Origin: Gammaproteobacteria bacterium
GTDB taxonomy: Bacteria; Pseudomonadota; Gammaproteobacteria; Steroidobacterales; JABDLF01
Length of the DNA: 64,000 nucleotides
NCBI GenBank assembly: GCA_013003115.1
Contig: JABDLF010000088.1
Location: 1-64,000, forward strand
Direction: 5' to 3'
In this document: piece by piece, positions 51,519 to 64,000 of the stretch
Layout of the letters: each line of letters starts with the position of its first letter
Position numbering within the stretch: the stretch's first letter is position 1
Notes under the pieces: model-generated
Seen by the model: the letters and a program-made list of their open reading frames with translations, nothing else
Told to the model about the DNA's origin: nothing
The model's database searches: none
Program-made: the position numbers and the translations under genes

Positions 51519-52411
51519 CGGCGGTCGGCTTCGTCAGTTTGTTCGGCGGCGTTGTCGGCCTGTGCAGCCGCACTTTGAAAAACCAGCAGCACTTCGCGAA
51601 TGCTGCCAAGCGCTGCGCTGGGTTCTGCCATGACGCGCGCGAACGGCTCGCCCAGATCCCGTCCCACGGTTTTGACTGTTGCTACCGGGTAACCTCTCGG
51701 AAAAGTGCCGCCAAGGCCGGAACTCACCAGCAGGTCTCCCTCGCGAATATCTGCATTATTTGGCAGGAAAGGCAGGCTCAGCGAACTTATATCTCCGGTA
51801 CCGACCGCGATGGAGCGCAGGCCATTACGGTTGACCTCGACGGGCAGAGCGTGACTGGCGTCGCTGATGAGCAACGCTTCCGCACTGAGCGGATCGGTTC
51901 GCGTAACCTGGCCTACAATGCCGCTTGCGTCCAGCAGCGCCTGCCCGGCAAAGACTTCATCTCGCTCGCCTTTGTTGATAATTATTTTCTGTCGATACGG
52001 GTCCAGATCTACCGCCATGATTTCGGCGACGAGCACCCGATTTTCCACGCGTGCAGAGGACTGCATAAGCTCGCGCAGTCGTTTGTTCTCTGATTCGAGA
52101 GCAGCCAGTCGCTGCAGTCGCGCGCTGTTCTCCAGCTGTTCCTGGTGCAGCCGCTCATTTTGTTCAATGAGTGCAGAGCGTTCCTTGAAATTTCTACCGA
52201 CCCAGGTGGAAATCGAAAACGGCAGATCGACAATGGCTCGTACCGGGTAGACCGCATAAGACAGAACGTCACGTATGCGATCAAGATGACCCTGGCGGTG
52301 GTCCAGGATCATGAGGGAAATCGATAGCACGGCGAGAAGGAAAAGGCGCATGCCCAGCGTTGGACCACGCTGGAACAGCGGTTTGCTTCTGGAGTCTCGG
52401 AGCGTCGTCAA
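51515..52411 (-). CDS. mreC: rod shape-determining protein MreC
   Basis: ENKRLRELMQ..., VLVAEIMAVDLDPYRQKIIINKGERDEVFAGQALLDASGIVGQV. Confidence 0.96.
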   Translation of the reverse strand: MTTLRDSRSKPLFQRGPTLGMRLFLLAVLSISLMILDHRQGHLDRIRDVLSYAVYPVRAIVDLPFSISTWVGRNFKERSALIEQNERLHQEQLENSARLQRLAALESENKRLRELMQSSARVENRVLVAEIMAVDLDPYRQKIIINKGERDEVFAGQALLDASGIVGQVTRTDPLSAEALLISDASHALPVEVNRNGLRSIAVGTGDISSLSLPFLPNNADIREGDLLVSSGLGGTFPRGYPVATVKTVGRDLGEPFARVMAEPSAALGSIREVLLVFQSAAAQADNAAEQTDEADRR

Positions 52412-52484
52412 TTGGGGACGCCTTCTAAGTCAACACTATTGACGTTGATGACCGTCGCCCCCTGTCGCCCGGATCAGGGGCGCA

Positions 52485-53582
<1,098 letters not shown>

Positions 53583-53670
53583 CTACTGTAGCAACGGGTG
53601 AGACAATCAGCAAGCCACGGTGTATTATTGCCAGCCTTTTTCAGGGGCAGGATTACTCGGAGAAATCGGT

Positions 53671-53958
53671 ATGCCACTTTCCAGCAAAGACGTTGAGAAT
53701 ATTGCGCATCTTGCACGCCTGAGGTTTGCCGAAAACGAGGTTCCGGCGTTCACCGACAACTTGTCGCGGATTATTGACTTTGTGAACCAGCTGGAGGCGG
53801 CGCCGGTGGGCGATGCGCCACCCATGGCGCATCCGCTTGACCAGCCGCAGAGGCTGCGCAAAGACGTGGTGACCGAGAAGGACCAGAGGGCCGAATTCCA
53901 GAAAAATGCGGCGGCCATCGAGGCCGGCCTTTATCTCGTCCCGAGAGTCATTGAATGA
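53671..53958 (+). CDS. gatC: Asp-tRNA(Asn)/Glu-tRNA(Gln) amidotransferase subunit C
   Basis: MPLSSKDVENIAHLARLRFAENEV; start ATG 53671. Confidence 0.95.
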   Translation: MPLSSKDVENIAHLARLRFAENEVPAFTDNLSRIIDFVNQLEAAPVGDAPPMAHPLDQPQRLRKDVVTEKDQRAEFQKNAAAIEAGLYLVPRVIE

Positions 53959-54012
53959 TTAAAATCAATAAGTTATGTCCGGACAGCGGCGGGCGTCCCG
54001 GCGAGCATTCGC

Positions 54013-55485
54013 ATGCATGAGAAGAGCGTAGCAGCCCTCGCCGCAGGCCTTGCAAGTGGGGAATTTTCCAGTGTAGAGCTGACCCGGCACTACCTGGATC
54101 GTATCGAGCGTTTCGACGGCGATCTCAATGCTTTTATCACCGTCACCGCCGAGCAGGCGCTTGACCAGGCGGCCGTCGCGGATCGTGACAGGGCCGATGG
54201 CAAAGCGGGCCCGCTGACGGGCATACCCATCGCGCACAAGGATATTCTTTGCACCGAGGGTGTGCGAACCAGCTGCGGTTCGCGCATGCTCGACAACTTC
54301 GTCTCACCGTTTGATGCGGCGGTCGTTGCCAGGCTGCGAGAGGCCGGCGCGGTAAGCCTCGGCAAGACGAATATGGACGAGTTCGCGATGGGTTCGTCGA
54401 ATGAAACCAGCTATTACGGCCTGGTCAGGAATCCATGGGATCACAGCCGGGTCCCGGGCGGATCTTCAGGCGGCTCCGCAGCTGCCGTGGCGGCCCGGCT
54501 TGCCCCGGCTGCGACGGGGACCGACACGGGCGGATCCATTCGGCAGCCCGCCGCGCTTGCGGGCATTACCGGGATAAAGCCCACCTACGGGCGGGTCTCA
54601 CGCTACGGCATGATTGCGTTTGCCTCCAGTCTCGATCAAGCGGGGGTGCTCGCGCAGAGCGCCGAGGACGCGGCGCTGTTGCTTGCTGCGATGTCCGGGT
54701 TCGACGAGCGGGATTCCACCAGCGTTGACCGCGCGGTGCCTGACTATGCAGGCGGCCTCGCGGAGGATCAACGCGAAAAGTTGCGCGGGCTTCGATTCGG
54801 ATTGCCAAAAGAGTTTCTCGACGACGGTCTCGAGCCGGGAGTTCGTGTGGCGCTGGAAGAGGCCATAAAAGTTTACGAGTCGCTGGGCGTCGAGATCGTG
54901 CCGGTGACTTTGCCAAATCTCCCGCTGTCGGTGCCAACCTACTACGTAGTGGCGCCCGCCGAATGTTCGTCCAACCTCTCGCGTTATGACGGCGTACGTT
55001 TTGGCTATCGCTGTGAAGATCCGAGCGACCTCGAAGATCTCTACAAGCGCTCCCGCAGCGAGGGATTTGGTGATGAGGTCAAGCGACGGATCATGACGGG
55101 CACTTACGTGCTGTCTGCCGGTTATTACGACGCCTATTATCTGAAGGCGCAGAAAGTGCGTCAGCTGATCAGCGCGGACTTCAAAAATGCGTTTTCTGAA
55201 GTCGATATGATAATCGGGCCAACAACCCCCGGACCGGCCTTTGAGATCGGTGCCAAAACCGATGACCCCATTACCATGTACCTGAACGATATCTACACGA
55301 TCGGCGCAAACCTGGCCGGGCTGCCCGCTATGTCGGTGCCCGCGGGCTTCGTGGATGGTCTGCCGGCAGGCATTCAGCTCGTCGGCAATTATTTCGATGA
55401 GCAGCGCCTGCTGGGCGTGGCACATGGTTACCAGCAGGTAACCCATTGGCATACGCAGGCTCCGGCCGCGTATGGCAGCGAGTAA
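54013..55485 (+). CDS. gatA: Asp-tRNA(Asn)/Glu-tRNA(Gln) amidotransferase subunit A
   Basis: Amidase signature [51 protein letters not shown]. Confidence 0.98.
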   Translation: MHEKSVAALAAGLASGEFSSVELTRHYLDRIERFDGDLNAFITVTAEQALDQAAVADRDRADGKAGPLTGIPIAHKDILCTEGVRTSCGSRMLDNFVSPFDAAVVARLREAGAVSLGKTNMDEFAMGSSNETSYYGLVRNPWDHSRVPGGSSGGSAAAVAARLAPAATGTDTGGSIRQPAALAGITGIKPTYGRVSRYGMIAFASSLDQAGVLAQSAEDAALLLAAMSGFDERDSTSVDRAVPDYAGGLAEDQREKLRGLRFGLPKEFLDDGLEPGVRVALEEAIKVYESLGVEIVPVTLPNLPLSVPTYYVVAPAECSSNLSRYDGVRFGYRCEDPSDLEDLYKRSRSEGFGDEVKRRIMTGTYVLSAGYYDAYYLKAQKVRQLISADFKNAFSEVDMIIGPTTPGPAFEIGAKTDDPITMYLNDIYTIGANLAGLPAMSVPAGFVDGLPAGIQLVGNYFDEQRLLGVAHGYQQVTHWHTQAPAAYGSE

Positions 55486-55489
55486 TTCG

Positions 55490-56923
55490 ATGAGCTGGGA
55501 AGTCGTCATAGGCCTCGAAGTCCACGCGCAGCTCAGAACGCGCAGCAAGATTTTCTCCGGTGCGTCTACGGCATTCGGCTCTTCGCCGAACACCCAGGCG
55601 TGTGCAGTCGATCTGGGCTATCCGGGCGTGCTACCCGTGCTTAATGGCGAGGCGGTTCGAATGGCGGCGATGTTCGGGCTTGCCACAGGCTGCAGCATCG
55701 CCAGGCGCTCGGTTTTCGCCCGCAAAAACTATTTTTATCCGGACCTTCCGAAGGGCTATCAGATCAGCCAATACGAGCTGCCGATAGTTCATGGCGGCGA
55801 GGTTTCTATTCGCCTGGAAGACGGCACCGAGAAAACGATCGGCATTACGCGGGCGCACCTCGAAGAGGACGCCGGCAAGTCGCTGCATGAGGACTTTCAC
55901 GGGCTGTCGGGCATCGATCTCAACAGGGCGGGCGTGCCCTTGCTTGAGATTGTATCGGAGCCCGACATGCGCTCGGCTCGCGAAGCCGTCGCCTACCTCA
56001 AAAAGATCCATACGCTGGTGAGGTATCTGGAAATTTGCGATGGCAACATGCAGGAAGGCTCCTTTCGCTGCGACGCGAACGTCTCGGTGCGACCGCAGGG
56101 GCAAACCGAGCTTGGAACGCGAGCGGAACTTAAGAACCTGAACTCCTTTCGTTTCATTGAGAAAGCAATCAACCTCGAAGTCGAGCGCCAGATTGACGTA
56201 ATCGAGGGTGGTGGCAAGGTAGTCCAGGAGACACGTCTGTACGACTCAGACAAGAACCTGACTCGCTCGATGCGCAGCAAGGAAGAAGCGAACGACTATC
56301 GTTACTTTCCGGACCCCGACCTTTTGCCGGTGGTTCTGGATGAAGACTGGATAGAGGCTCGCAGAGCGGAGTTGCCGGAGTTGCCAGGTGCGAAGCGAGA
56401 ACGCTTCGTCAAGGATTTCGGGCTTTCGGATTATGACGCCGACGTGCTCACCAGCGCTCGTGAAACGGCTGACTACTTTGAGCAGGTGGTGGCCGGGCTG
56501 GACGACGCCAAGCTGGCCGCCAACTGGATTATGGGAGAGCTCTCCGGTGCGCTCAACCGAGACGCGCTCGACATCGAACGAAGCAAAGTAGATGCCGCAG
56601 CAATGATCGGCCTGCTTGCGCGAATCAAGGACGACACTATTTCAGGAAAGATTGCGAAGGAAGTGTTTGAAGCCATGTGGGAAGGCGAGGGCAGCGCGGA
56701 CGAAGTTATTGAGAAGCGCGGCCTGCGCCAGATCACTGACACGGCGGCTATAGAGGCGATCGTCGACGAGGTGATTGCTGCGAATCCGACGCAGCTGGAG
56801 CAGTACCGGGCAGGCAAGGACAAACTCCTGGGTTTCTTTGTTGGGCAGGTAATGCAGCGGACCGCAGGTAAAGCCAATCCTGGCCAGGTCAACAAGCTGC
56901 TGCGCGAGAAGCTCAAAGGCTGA
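55490..56923 (+). CDS. gatB: Asp-tRNA(Asn)/Glu-tRNA(Gln) amidotransferase subunit B
   Basis: [43 protein letters not shown]; start ATG 55490 or 55472. Confidence 0.98.
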   Translation: MSWEVVIGLEVHAQLRTRSKIFSGASTAFGSSPNTQACAVDLGYPGVLPVLNGEAVRMAAMFGLATGCSIARRSVFARKNYFYPDLPKGYQISQYELPIVHGGEVSIRLEDGTEKTIGITRAHLEEDAGKSLHEDFHGLSGIDLNRAGVPLLEIVSEPDMRSAREAVAYLKKIHTLVRYLEICDGNMQEGSFRCDANVSVRPQGQTELGTRAELKNLNSFRFIEKAINLEVERQIDVIEGGGKVVQETRLYDSDKNLTRSMRSKEEANDYRYFPDPDLLPVVLDEDWIEARRAELPELPGAKRERFVKDFGLSDYDADVLTSARETADYFEQVVAGLDDAKLAANWIMGELSGALNRDALDIERSKVDAAAMIGLLARIKDDTISGKIAKEVFEAMWEGEGSADEVIEKRGLRQITDTAAIEAIVDEVIAANPTQLEQYRAGKDKLLGFFVGQVMQRTAGKANPGQVNKLLREKLKG

Positions 56924-56927
56924 GTGA

Positions 56928-57812
56928 GTGGCGAACCGCGACTCTATCCACAGATTTCTGTTTGAGAATTTTCCTGTTCGCGGCGAGATCGTTCATCTCG
57001 ATGCCACCTGGCAGGCCGTGCTCGAGCGCTTCGACTATCCGCCCCACATTCGTACGGTGCTGGGCGAGCTGATGGCGGCCACCGCACTGCTTGCATCAAC
57101 GCTGAAATTCAGTGGCATGCTCACGGTGCAGCTGCAGGGCAAGGGGCCGTTACATCTCCTGGTGGTGCAATGTTCAAACAGGATGGCTTTGCGCGGCCTT
57201 GCACGCTGGAATGGAGATGTGCCGGTCGGCACACTCTCGGCTATGACGGGCGACGGCCGTCTCGCAATCACCGTGGAATCGCCCGAAGAGGGTCACCGTT
57301 ACCAGGGAATCGTGCCCCTGGAGGGCGAGACGATTGCGGACTGCCTGCAAAACTACTTCCGCGACTCCGTGCAGCTGCCTACCCGACTCTGGACTGCGAC
57401 CGGTGCGCAGGGCGCGAGCGGCATGCTGCTGCAGCGATTGCCGCAACAACCGGGGCAGAGCAACGTCGAAAGCGACGACTGGAACCGCGTACAGATACTC
57501 GCCGATACGATAACGGCTGACGAGCTTCAGAATCTCGCAGACGAAGTTATACTGCGTCGGCTCTTTAACGAAGACGATATTCGTCTCTTTGAATCTGCGC
57601 CCGTTTCTTTCCGATGTGGCTGTTCACGCGAACGCGTCGAGAGAATGCTGCGTGGGCTGGGCCGGGAAGAGGTCGAGTCGATTCTTGAAGACGAGGGCAA
57701 GGTCGAAGTGCGCTGCGAATTTTGCAATAAAGCTGAGGACTTCGACCGCGTTGATGCGATCCAGCTTTTTGAGGGCGAGGGACCGCCCCCGCCCGCCGGA
57801 AAGCTGCACTAA
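56928..57812 (+). CDS. hslO: redox-regulated chaperone Hsp33
   Basis: FRCGCSRERVERMLRGLGREEVESILEDEGKVEVRCEFCNKAEDF (CxC...CxxC zinc switch); GTG start. Confidence 0.97.
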   Translation: MANRDSIHRFLFENFPVRGEIVHLDATWQAVLERFDYPPHIRTVLGELMAATALLASTLKFSGMLTVQLQGKGPLHLLVVQCSNRMALRGLARWNGDVPVGTLSAMTGDGRLAITVESPEEGHRYQGIVPLEGETIADCLQNYFRDSVQLPTRLWTATGAQGASGMLLQRLPQQPGQSNVESDDWNRVQILADTITADELQNLADEVILRRLFNEDDIRLFESAPVSFRCGCSRERVERMLRGLGREEVESILEDEGKVEVRCEFCNKAEDFDRVDAIQLFEGEGPPPPAGKLH

Positions 57813-57836
57813 AATACCCGGTATCTTGCGCGAACT

Positions 57837-58322
57837 TTAGTCCACGGTAGTCACGGCAACGATGGTGACGGCCTCCTGAGGCACGTCTGCGTGCATGCCG
57901 CTTCGGCCCGTTTTCACCGCGGCTATTTTGTCCACCACGTCCATTCCCTCGGTAACTTCAGCAAAAACGGCGTAGCCGAAATCCCGGTCACCGTGGTCGA
58001 GAAATTTGTTGTCACTGAGGTTGATGAAAAATTGCGACGTCGCACTGTTGATGTCACTGGTTCGCGCCATGGCCAGCGTTCCACGCTTGTTGGATAAGCC
58101 GTTGTCGGCTTCGTTGGTGATGGGAGCCGCGGTTTTTTTCTGCTTCATGTCTGCGGTAAAGCCTCCTCCCTGGACCATGAAGTTCGGAATCACGCGATGA
58201 AATATCGTGTTCTCGAAAAAACCATCGTTGACGTAAGAGAGAAAGTTCTCAACCGAGATCGGAGCCTTGTCGTTGAACAGCTTGATCTTGATTGATCCCA
58301 GCGAGGTTTCGATATTCAGCAT
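57837..58322 (-). CDS. ppiB: cyclophilin-type peptidyl-prolyl cis-trans isomerase
   Basis: [19 protein letters not shown]...[28 protein letters not shown]; start 58322. Confidence 0.93.
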   Translation of the reverse strand: MLNIETSLGSIKIKLFNDKAPISVENFLSYVNDGFFENTIFHRVIPNFMVQGGGFTADMKQKKTAAPITNEADNGLSNKRGTLAMARTSDINSATSQFFINLSDNKFLDHGDRDFGYAVFAEVTEGMDVVDKIAAVKTGRSGMHADVPQEAVTIVAVTTVD

Positions 58323-58529
58323 TTTTTGCAGCTCCTGTTTCAAGCATGAATCCTGGATTGTTGTGCCAGGCGAAACGGGTCCCGGCGATCCGTCGGGCCA
58401 GAACGCGACGGGGCGGCGGATTGTAGCCCGAATCGGTCGCGAGCCCACGTTTCCGCAGTGGCGGGCCTGAGGCAGTCCCTGGCCCTGACCTGGTGGTCGT
58501 TGGTGGGTCAGAATGGGCAGTAATTACTA

Positions 58530-58548
58530 TGTAAAATAATATTTTACA
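58530..58548. promoter_or_regulatory. candidate operator palindrome upstream of the ArsR-methyltransferase gene
   Basis: Perfect TGTAAAATA-A-TATTTTACA; followed by a second inverted repeat TATAAAC (58552-58558) / GTTTATA (58574-58580). Confidence 0.55.
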
Positions 58549-58591
58549 AGATATAAACATATCTTTAACTTTAGTTTATAATCCCGGGCCT

Positions 58592-59518
58592 ATGTATACG
58601 CCCATGCAAGATTTTCTGAGCCAGCTGAAGGCGGCGGCGGAGCCGACGCGCATGCGGCTGCTCGCGATCTGCGCGCGCGGTGAACTCTCGGTATCCGAGA
58701 TAAGCCAGGTCCTGGGTCAAAGCCAGCCTCGCGTATCGCGCCACCTGAAGGTCATGTGCGACGCGGGTCTGCTCGATCGTTTCAGAGAGCAGCATTGGGT
58801 TCTGTACCGCATCGCCGACAAAGGCGAAGGCGCGGAGGTTGCGACCCAGCTGTTGGCGATGATCCCGGACGAAAGCCCGGAGTTTGTGGCTGACCGCGAG
58901 CGCATCGGCGGGCTTTTGCGGGAGCGTGAGCGACTGGTTTCGAGGATCATTGCGAGCGGCCCCAGGCAGCTTGACGCAGTGGCCGAGATTGCCGCGCACC
59001 GTGAGCGGCTTGACCTTGCAGTAATGCAGATACTTGGTGAGCGCGAGCCCGGTGATCTGCTGGACATCGGCACGGGCAGTGGTTGCATGCTGGCCTTGCT
59101 AGCTGACCGGGCGACGCATGCAATAGGCATCGATATTTCGCGAGACATGCTGCTCGTTGCTCGCGACAAGCTGCGCGCTGCAGGCGTCGGCAACGTGTCG
59201 GTCAGGCAGGGCGATATGTATCAGCTGCGCTTCGCGCCGGCGAGCTTCGACACCGTGACCATGGATCTCGTGCTGAGCCACGCAGAACAGCCGGCACAGG
59301 TCGTCGCCGAGGCGCGTCGGGTGCTGCGGCCTGGTGGCGTGATGGTGATTGTGGATTTCGCAGACGAGGCTGAGGGCGTCAGCGAAGAAGACCTGATGAA
59401 ATGGTGGGGCGAATCCGGTCTGTCACCCCTTTCAGGTACGACCGTACGACTCGGTACGCATGAGTTGGGGATATGGCTGGCTCGCGCAGTGCCAGGTGAG
59501 AAACAAGAGGCGGCGTGA
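58592..59518 (+). CDS. ArsR-family regulator fused to a SAM-dependent methyltransferase domain
   Basis: wHTH RMRLLAICARGELSVSEISQVLGQSQPRVSRHLKVMCDAGLLDRFREQHWVLYRI, then DLLDIGTGSGCMLALLADRATHAIGIDIS. Confidence 0.93.
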   Translation: MYTPMQDFLSQLKAAAEPTRMRLLAICARGELSVSEISQVLGQSQPRVSRHLKVMCDAGLLDRFREQHWVLYRIADKGEGAEVATQLLAMIPDESPEFVADRERIGGLLRERERLVSRIIASGPRQLDAVAEIAAHRERLDLAVMQILGEREPGDLLDIGTGSGCMLALLADRATHAIGIDISRDMLLVARDKLRAAGVGNVSVRQGDMYQLRFAPASFDTVTMDLVLSHAEQPAQVVAEARRVLRPGGVMVIVDFADEAEGVSEEDLMKWWGESGLSPLSGTTVRLGTHELGIWLARAVPGEKQEAA

Positions 59519-59525
59519 ATTTTAA

Positions 59526-60419
<894 letters not shown>

Positions 60420-60436
60420 TTCGGGGACTCGCGCCT

Positions 60437-63400
60437 ATGTCTGCCACCGCTCCGGAAAGAAATAACGACGACAGCCGTGCCGTGCGCATCCGGCAGCTTC
60501 GACATGCGCTGGACGAGCGCATCGTCGTGATTGATGGCGCCATGGGTACCATGGTGCAGTCTTACAAGCTGGCAGAAGAGGATTACCGGGGCGAGCGCTT
60601 TGCAGACTGGCCAAGTGCTCTAAAGGGTAACAACGACCTGCTGAGCCTGACCCGTCCGGCGCTCGTGCGTGAAATACACAACGCCTACCTTACAGCCGGC
60701 GCCGACATTGTCGAAACGAACACCTTCAATGCCAATGCGCCGTCCATGTCCGACTATGGCATGGAGGCGCTGGTTTATGAGCTAAACCACGCATCCGCGA
60801 GCATCGCGCGCAGCGCGGCCGACGAGATGTCGGCGCAGACCGGCAAGCCGCGGTTCGTCGCCGGCGTGCTGGGCCCAACCAGCCGGACGGCATCCATATC
60901 ACCGGACGTCAACGACCCGGGTATGCGCAACACGGACTTCGACAGCCTGAGGGATAGCTATAGAGAATCCGCGCGCGGGTTGATCGACGGTGGCGCCGAC
61001 CTCCTGATGGTCGAGACGATTTTCGACACGCTGAACGCGCGTGCCGCGCTGTACGCCATCGATGAAGTTTTCAATGAACTTGGCTTGCGATTGCCGATCA
61101 TGGTTTCGGGAACCATCACCGATGCCTCCGGGCGCACGCTTTCGGGTCAGACTACTGAAGCATTCTGGAATTCTGTCCGACACGTGAGGCCACTCATTGT
61201 CGGGCTCAACTGTGCCCTCGGTGCAGAACAGCTGCGACCTTACGTGCAGGAGCTTTCCCGCGTTGCGGACACCTTCGTTTCTGTGCATCCCAATGCAGGG
61301 TTGCCCAACGCGTTCGGTGAATATGACCAGACAGCCGGCGAAATGGCCGCCATCGTGCGTGAGTTTGCCGAGAGCGGGTTTGTAAACCTGGTGGGCGGCT
61401 GCTGCGGGTCCACGCCGGAGCACGTCACGGCGCTGGCCCGGGCCGTTGCAGGCATCCATCGCAGAGCGCTGCCCAAGCGCCCACGGAAATGCAGGCTTTC
61501 AGGTCTTGAGCCCCTGAACATTGGTGACGATAGCCTGTTCGTAAACGTCGGGGAAAGAACCAATGTAACGGGTTCAGCGGTATTTCGCAGGCTGATCGAG
61601 GCGGATGACTATGCAGGGGCTGTGGAGGTGGCGCGCCAGCAGGTACTGAACGGCGCGCAGGTTATCGACGTCAACATGGACGAGGGCATGCTTGATTCGG
61701 AAGCTGCCATGACCCGGTTTCTGAATCTCGTCGCCGTCGAGCCCGACATCGCGCGTGTGCCGGTAATGATCGACTCGTCGAAGTGGACGGTGCTCGAAGC
61801 AGGCTTGCGCTGCGTCCAGGGCAAGCCGGTGGTCAACTCCATTAGTCTCAAAGAAGGCGAAGATATTTTTCGCGAGCAGGCCCGTGAAATTCTGCGTTTT
61901 GGCGCGGCCGTCATCGTGATGGCCTTTGACGAGAAAGGTCAGGCGGACACACTGTCGCGCAAGGTAGACATCTGCGGGCGGAGCTATCGAATTCTGGTTG
62001 AAGAACTCGGTTTTCCGCCTGAAGACATTATTTTCGACCCCAACATTTTTGCCGTGGCGACGGGAATCGAAGAGCACAACAACTACGCCAAAGATTTCAT
62101 CGAGGCCACCGCTGAGGTAAAGAAAAAGTGCCCGCACGCGCTCATCAGCGGTGGGGTCTCCAACGTCAGCTTCTCATTCAGAGGCAATAACCTGGTGCGT
62201 GAAGCCATGCACTCGGTGTTCCTCTATCACGCGATCGAGGCCGGCATGGACATGGGCATTGTGAATGCGGGTCAGCTGGCAATCTACGAGGACATCCCCC
62301 TTGAGCTCAGGGAGGCGGTCGAGGACGTGATCCTGAATCGCCGCGACGATGCCACCGAAAGACTGCTGGCGATCGCGGACAGGTTTCGCGGTGACGGCAG
62401 GCGCGGGCCAAGAAAAGAAGACATGACCTGGCGCGAAAGCAGCGTTGAGGAGCGCCTGAGTCACGCGCTGGTGAAAGGCATAGACGAGTTTGTCATCGAT
62501 GATACGGAAGAGGCGCGGCAGAAATTTGATCGGCCCATCGAGGTTATCGAGGGGCCCTTGATGGCCGGCATGAACGTTGTGGGCGACTTGTTCGGGGCGG
62601 GCAAGATGTTCCTGCCGCAGGTGGTTAAGTCTGCACGGGTGATGAAGAAGGCGGTGGCCCACCTTATTCCTTATATCGAGGCGGCAAAGGAAGCTGGCGC
62701 CCGACCGCGTGCGCGAATCGTGATGGCGACGGTAAAGGGCGACGTGCATGACATCGGCAAGAACATTGTCGGCGTCGTGCTCCAGTGCAACAATTTCGAG
62801 GTGATTGATCTTGGCGTTATGGTGCCAGCCGAGCGCATTCTCGAAACCGCGCGCGAGTCCGGTGCCGACTATATCGGGCTGTCCGGGCTGATAACGCCCT
62901 CGCTCGATGAAATGGTGTATGTCGCAAGTGAGATGCAGCGTCTCGGCCTCGATCTGCCGCTTTTGATCGGTGGTGCTACGACGTCCCCGGCTCACACAGC
63001 GGTGAAGATTGCGCCTGCCTATGAAGGCCCTGTTGTCTACGTGAAAGACGCGTCGCGCGCGGTGGGCGTGGTGCAAACCCTGGACACGGATACCCAGCGC
63101 GATGAGTTTCTGGCAAAAGTGAACGCTGATCACGCGCGACGGCGCGAACAGCACAACAAGCCGCGGCGCCGCTCGCCGGTCATAAGCATCGGGGACGCGC
63201 GCGCCAACGCCTACACCGCCGACTGGGACAACTATGAGGCGCCGGTGCCGGCTAAACCCGGCGTTCATGTGCTAGAGGATTTTGATCTGGCGGATCTTGT
63301 CGATCGTATCGACTGGATGCCGTTTTTCAACGCCTGGGAATTTTCAGGCAAGTTCCCCGACATCCTGAACGACCCGGACAAGGGCGATGCGGCAAGCAGG

Positions 63401-64000
63401 CTTTACGAAGATGCGCGGGCAATGCTGGATCGCATCGTCAGCGAAAAGTGGCTCGGTGCTGCTGCGGTTGTTGGCCTGTTTCCCGCCGAGCGCAGCGATC
63501 ACGAGCAGGTAACAGTGTTCGCGGACAGTGCGCGCAAGCGGGAACTGGAGAAATTTCAGTTTTTGCGCCAGCAGAAGGCGCGGCGCGCTGATCAGCACAA
63601 CCTCTCATTGGCTGACTACATAGCACCGGCCGGACACGGCGACTTTTTTGGTGCTTTTGCGGTGACGGCGGGTCGCGGCATTGAAGAACGAGTGAAGGCG
63701 TTTGAGGACAAGCACGACGACTACAGCGCGATCATGCTCAAGGGTCTCGCCGATCGCCTCGCAGAAGCACTCGCCGAGCGTCTGCACGAAATGGTGCGCA
63801 AAGAGTACTGGGGCTATGCCGTGGCCGAGAACCTCGATAACACCGCGTTGATTCGCGAAGCCTACCGCGGCATACGTCCGGCGCCGGGGTACCCGGCGTG
63901 CCCCGACCATACAGAAAAAGGCACCCTTTGGCGGCTACTGGATGTGGAAAAACAAATTGGTATCCGGCTGACAGAGTCCTACGCCATGATCCCGACGGCC
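60437..64000 (+). CDS. metH: cobalamin-dependent methionine synthase, 3' truncated by window end
   Basis: Manual translation from ATG 60437: [16 protein letters not shown]...[11 protein letters not shown]...[21 protein letters not shown] (B12-binding); open to the edge and therefore absent from the ORF track. Confidence 0.96.
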   Translation, partial: MSATAPERNNDDSRAVRIRQLRHALDERIVVIDGAMGTMVQSYKLAEEDYRGERFADWPSALKGNNDLLSLTRPALVREIHNAYLTAGADIVETNTFNANAPSMSDYGMEALVYELNHASASIARSAADEMSAQTGKPRFVAGVLGPTSRTASISPDVNDPGMRNTDFDSLRDSYRESARGLIDGGADLLMVETIFDTLNARAALYAIDEVFNELGLRLPIMVSGTITDASGRTLSGQTTEAFWNSVRHVRPLIVGLNCALGAEQLRPYVQELSRVADTFVSVHPNAGLPNAFGEYDQTAGEMAAIVREFAESGFVNLVGGCCGSTPEHVTALARAVAGIHRRALPKRPRKCRLSGLEPLNIGDDSLFVNVGERTNVTGSAVFRRLIEADDYAGAVEVARQQVLNGAQVIDVNMDEGMLDSEAAMTRFLNLVAVEPDIARVPVMIDSSKWTVLEAGLRCVQGKPVVNSISLKEGEDIFREQAREILRFGAAVIVMAFDEKGQADTLSRKVDICGRSYRILVEELGFPPEDIIFDPNIFAVATGIEEHNNYAKDFIEATAEVKKKCPHALISGGVSNVSFSFRGNNLVREAMHSVFLYHAIEAGMDMGIVNAGQLAIYEDIPLELREAVEDVILNRRDDATERLLAIADRFRGDGRRGPRKEDMTWRESSVEERLSHALVKGIDEFVIDDTEEARQKFDRPIEVIEGPLMAGMNVVGDLFGAGKMFLPQVVKSARVMKKAVAHLIPYIEAAKEAGARPRARIVMATVKGDVHDIGKNIVGVVLQCNNFEVIDLGVMVPAERILETARESGADYIGLSGLITPSLDEMVYVASEMQRLGLDLPLLIGGATTSPAHTAVKIAPAYEGPVVYVKDASRAVGVVQTLDTDTQRDEFLAKVNADHARRREQHNKPRRRSPVISIGDARANAYTADWDNYEAPVPAKPGVHVLEDFDLADLVDRIDWMPFFNAWEFSGKFPDILNDPDKGDAASRLYEDARAMLDRIVSEKWLGAAAVVGLFPAERSDHEQVTVFADSARKRELEKFQFLRQQKARRADQHNLSLADYIAPAGHGDFFGAFAVTAGRGIEERVKAFEDKHDDYSAIMLKGLADRLAEALAERLHEMVRKEYWGYAVAENLDNTALIREAYRGIRPAPGYPACPDHTEKGTLWRLLDVEKQIGIRLTESYAMIPTA

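Noticed and set aside
54598-55593. 331-aa minus-strand ORF
   Set aside because: Antisense to gatA/gatB, which carry full family signatures
62174-63268. 364-aa minus-strand ORF
   Set aside because: Antisense to clearly conserved metH sequence (B12-binding domain); typical GC-rich shadow ORF

Overview
The window looks like a gammaproteobacterial chromosome segment: GC-rich, densely coded, and mostly core genes in conserved neighbourhoods. Main blocks, left to right: (1) a Lys-rich histone-like protein cut by the left edge, an EVE-domain protein, and ygfA - 6S RNA - zapA. (2) ygfB - pepP - ubiH - ubiI-like. (3) phhB - phhA with a divergent Lrp/AsnC regulator. (4) ispG, then a tandem glycine riboswitch with an intrinsic terminator, then gcvT-gcvH-gcvPA-tpx-gcvPB. 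(5) a PfkB kinase, a tandem HtrA-like protein, pepQ, tspO, a YyaL-type protein, lgt-thyA-folA. (6) a kynurenine-to-2-aminomuconate catabolic cluster with an atypical SDR, lying codirectionally behind lptD-surA-pdxA-rsmA-usp-apaG-apaH. (7) amgK-murU, then a lipoprotein with 12 x 23-aa repeats. (8) lipB, a DUF493 gene, dacA, rlpA, mltB, rodA, mrdA, mreD, mreC, mreB. (9) gatCAB, hslO, ppiB. (10) an ArsR-methyltransferase fusion - metF - metH; metH runs off the right edge and is missing from the ORF track. I saw no CRISPR array, phage, transposon, rRNA or tRNA. The most interesting items are the repeat lipoprotein, the HtrA-like protein whose second protease domain has lost its triad, the degenerate SDR and divergent KynB-like cyclase in the kynurenine cluster, the riboswitch-terminator arrangement, and the AT-rich palindromes upstream of the ArsR-methyltransferase gene. 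All family assignments are from reading the sequence; no searches were run.
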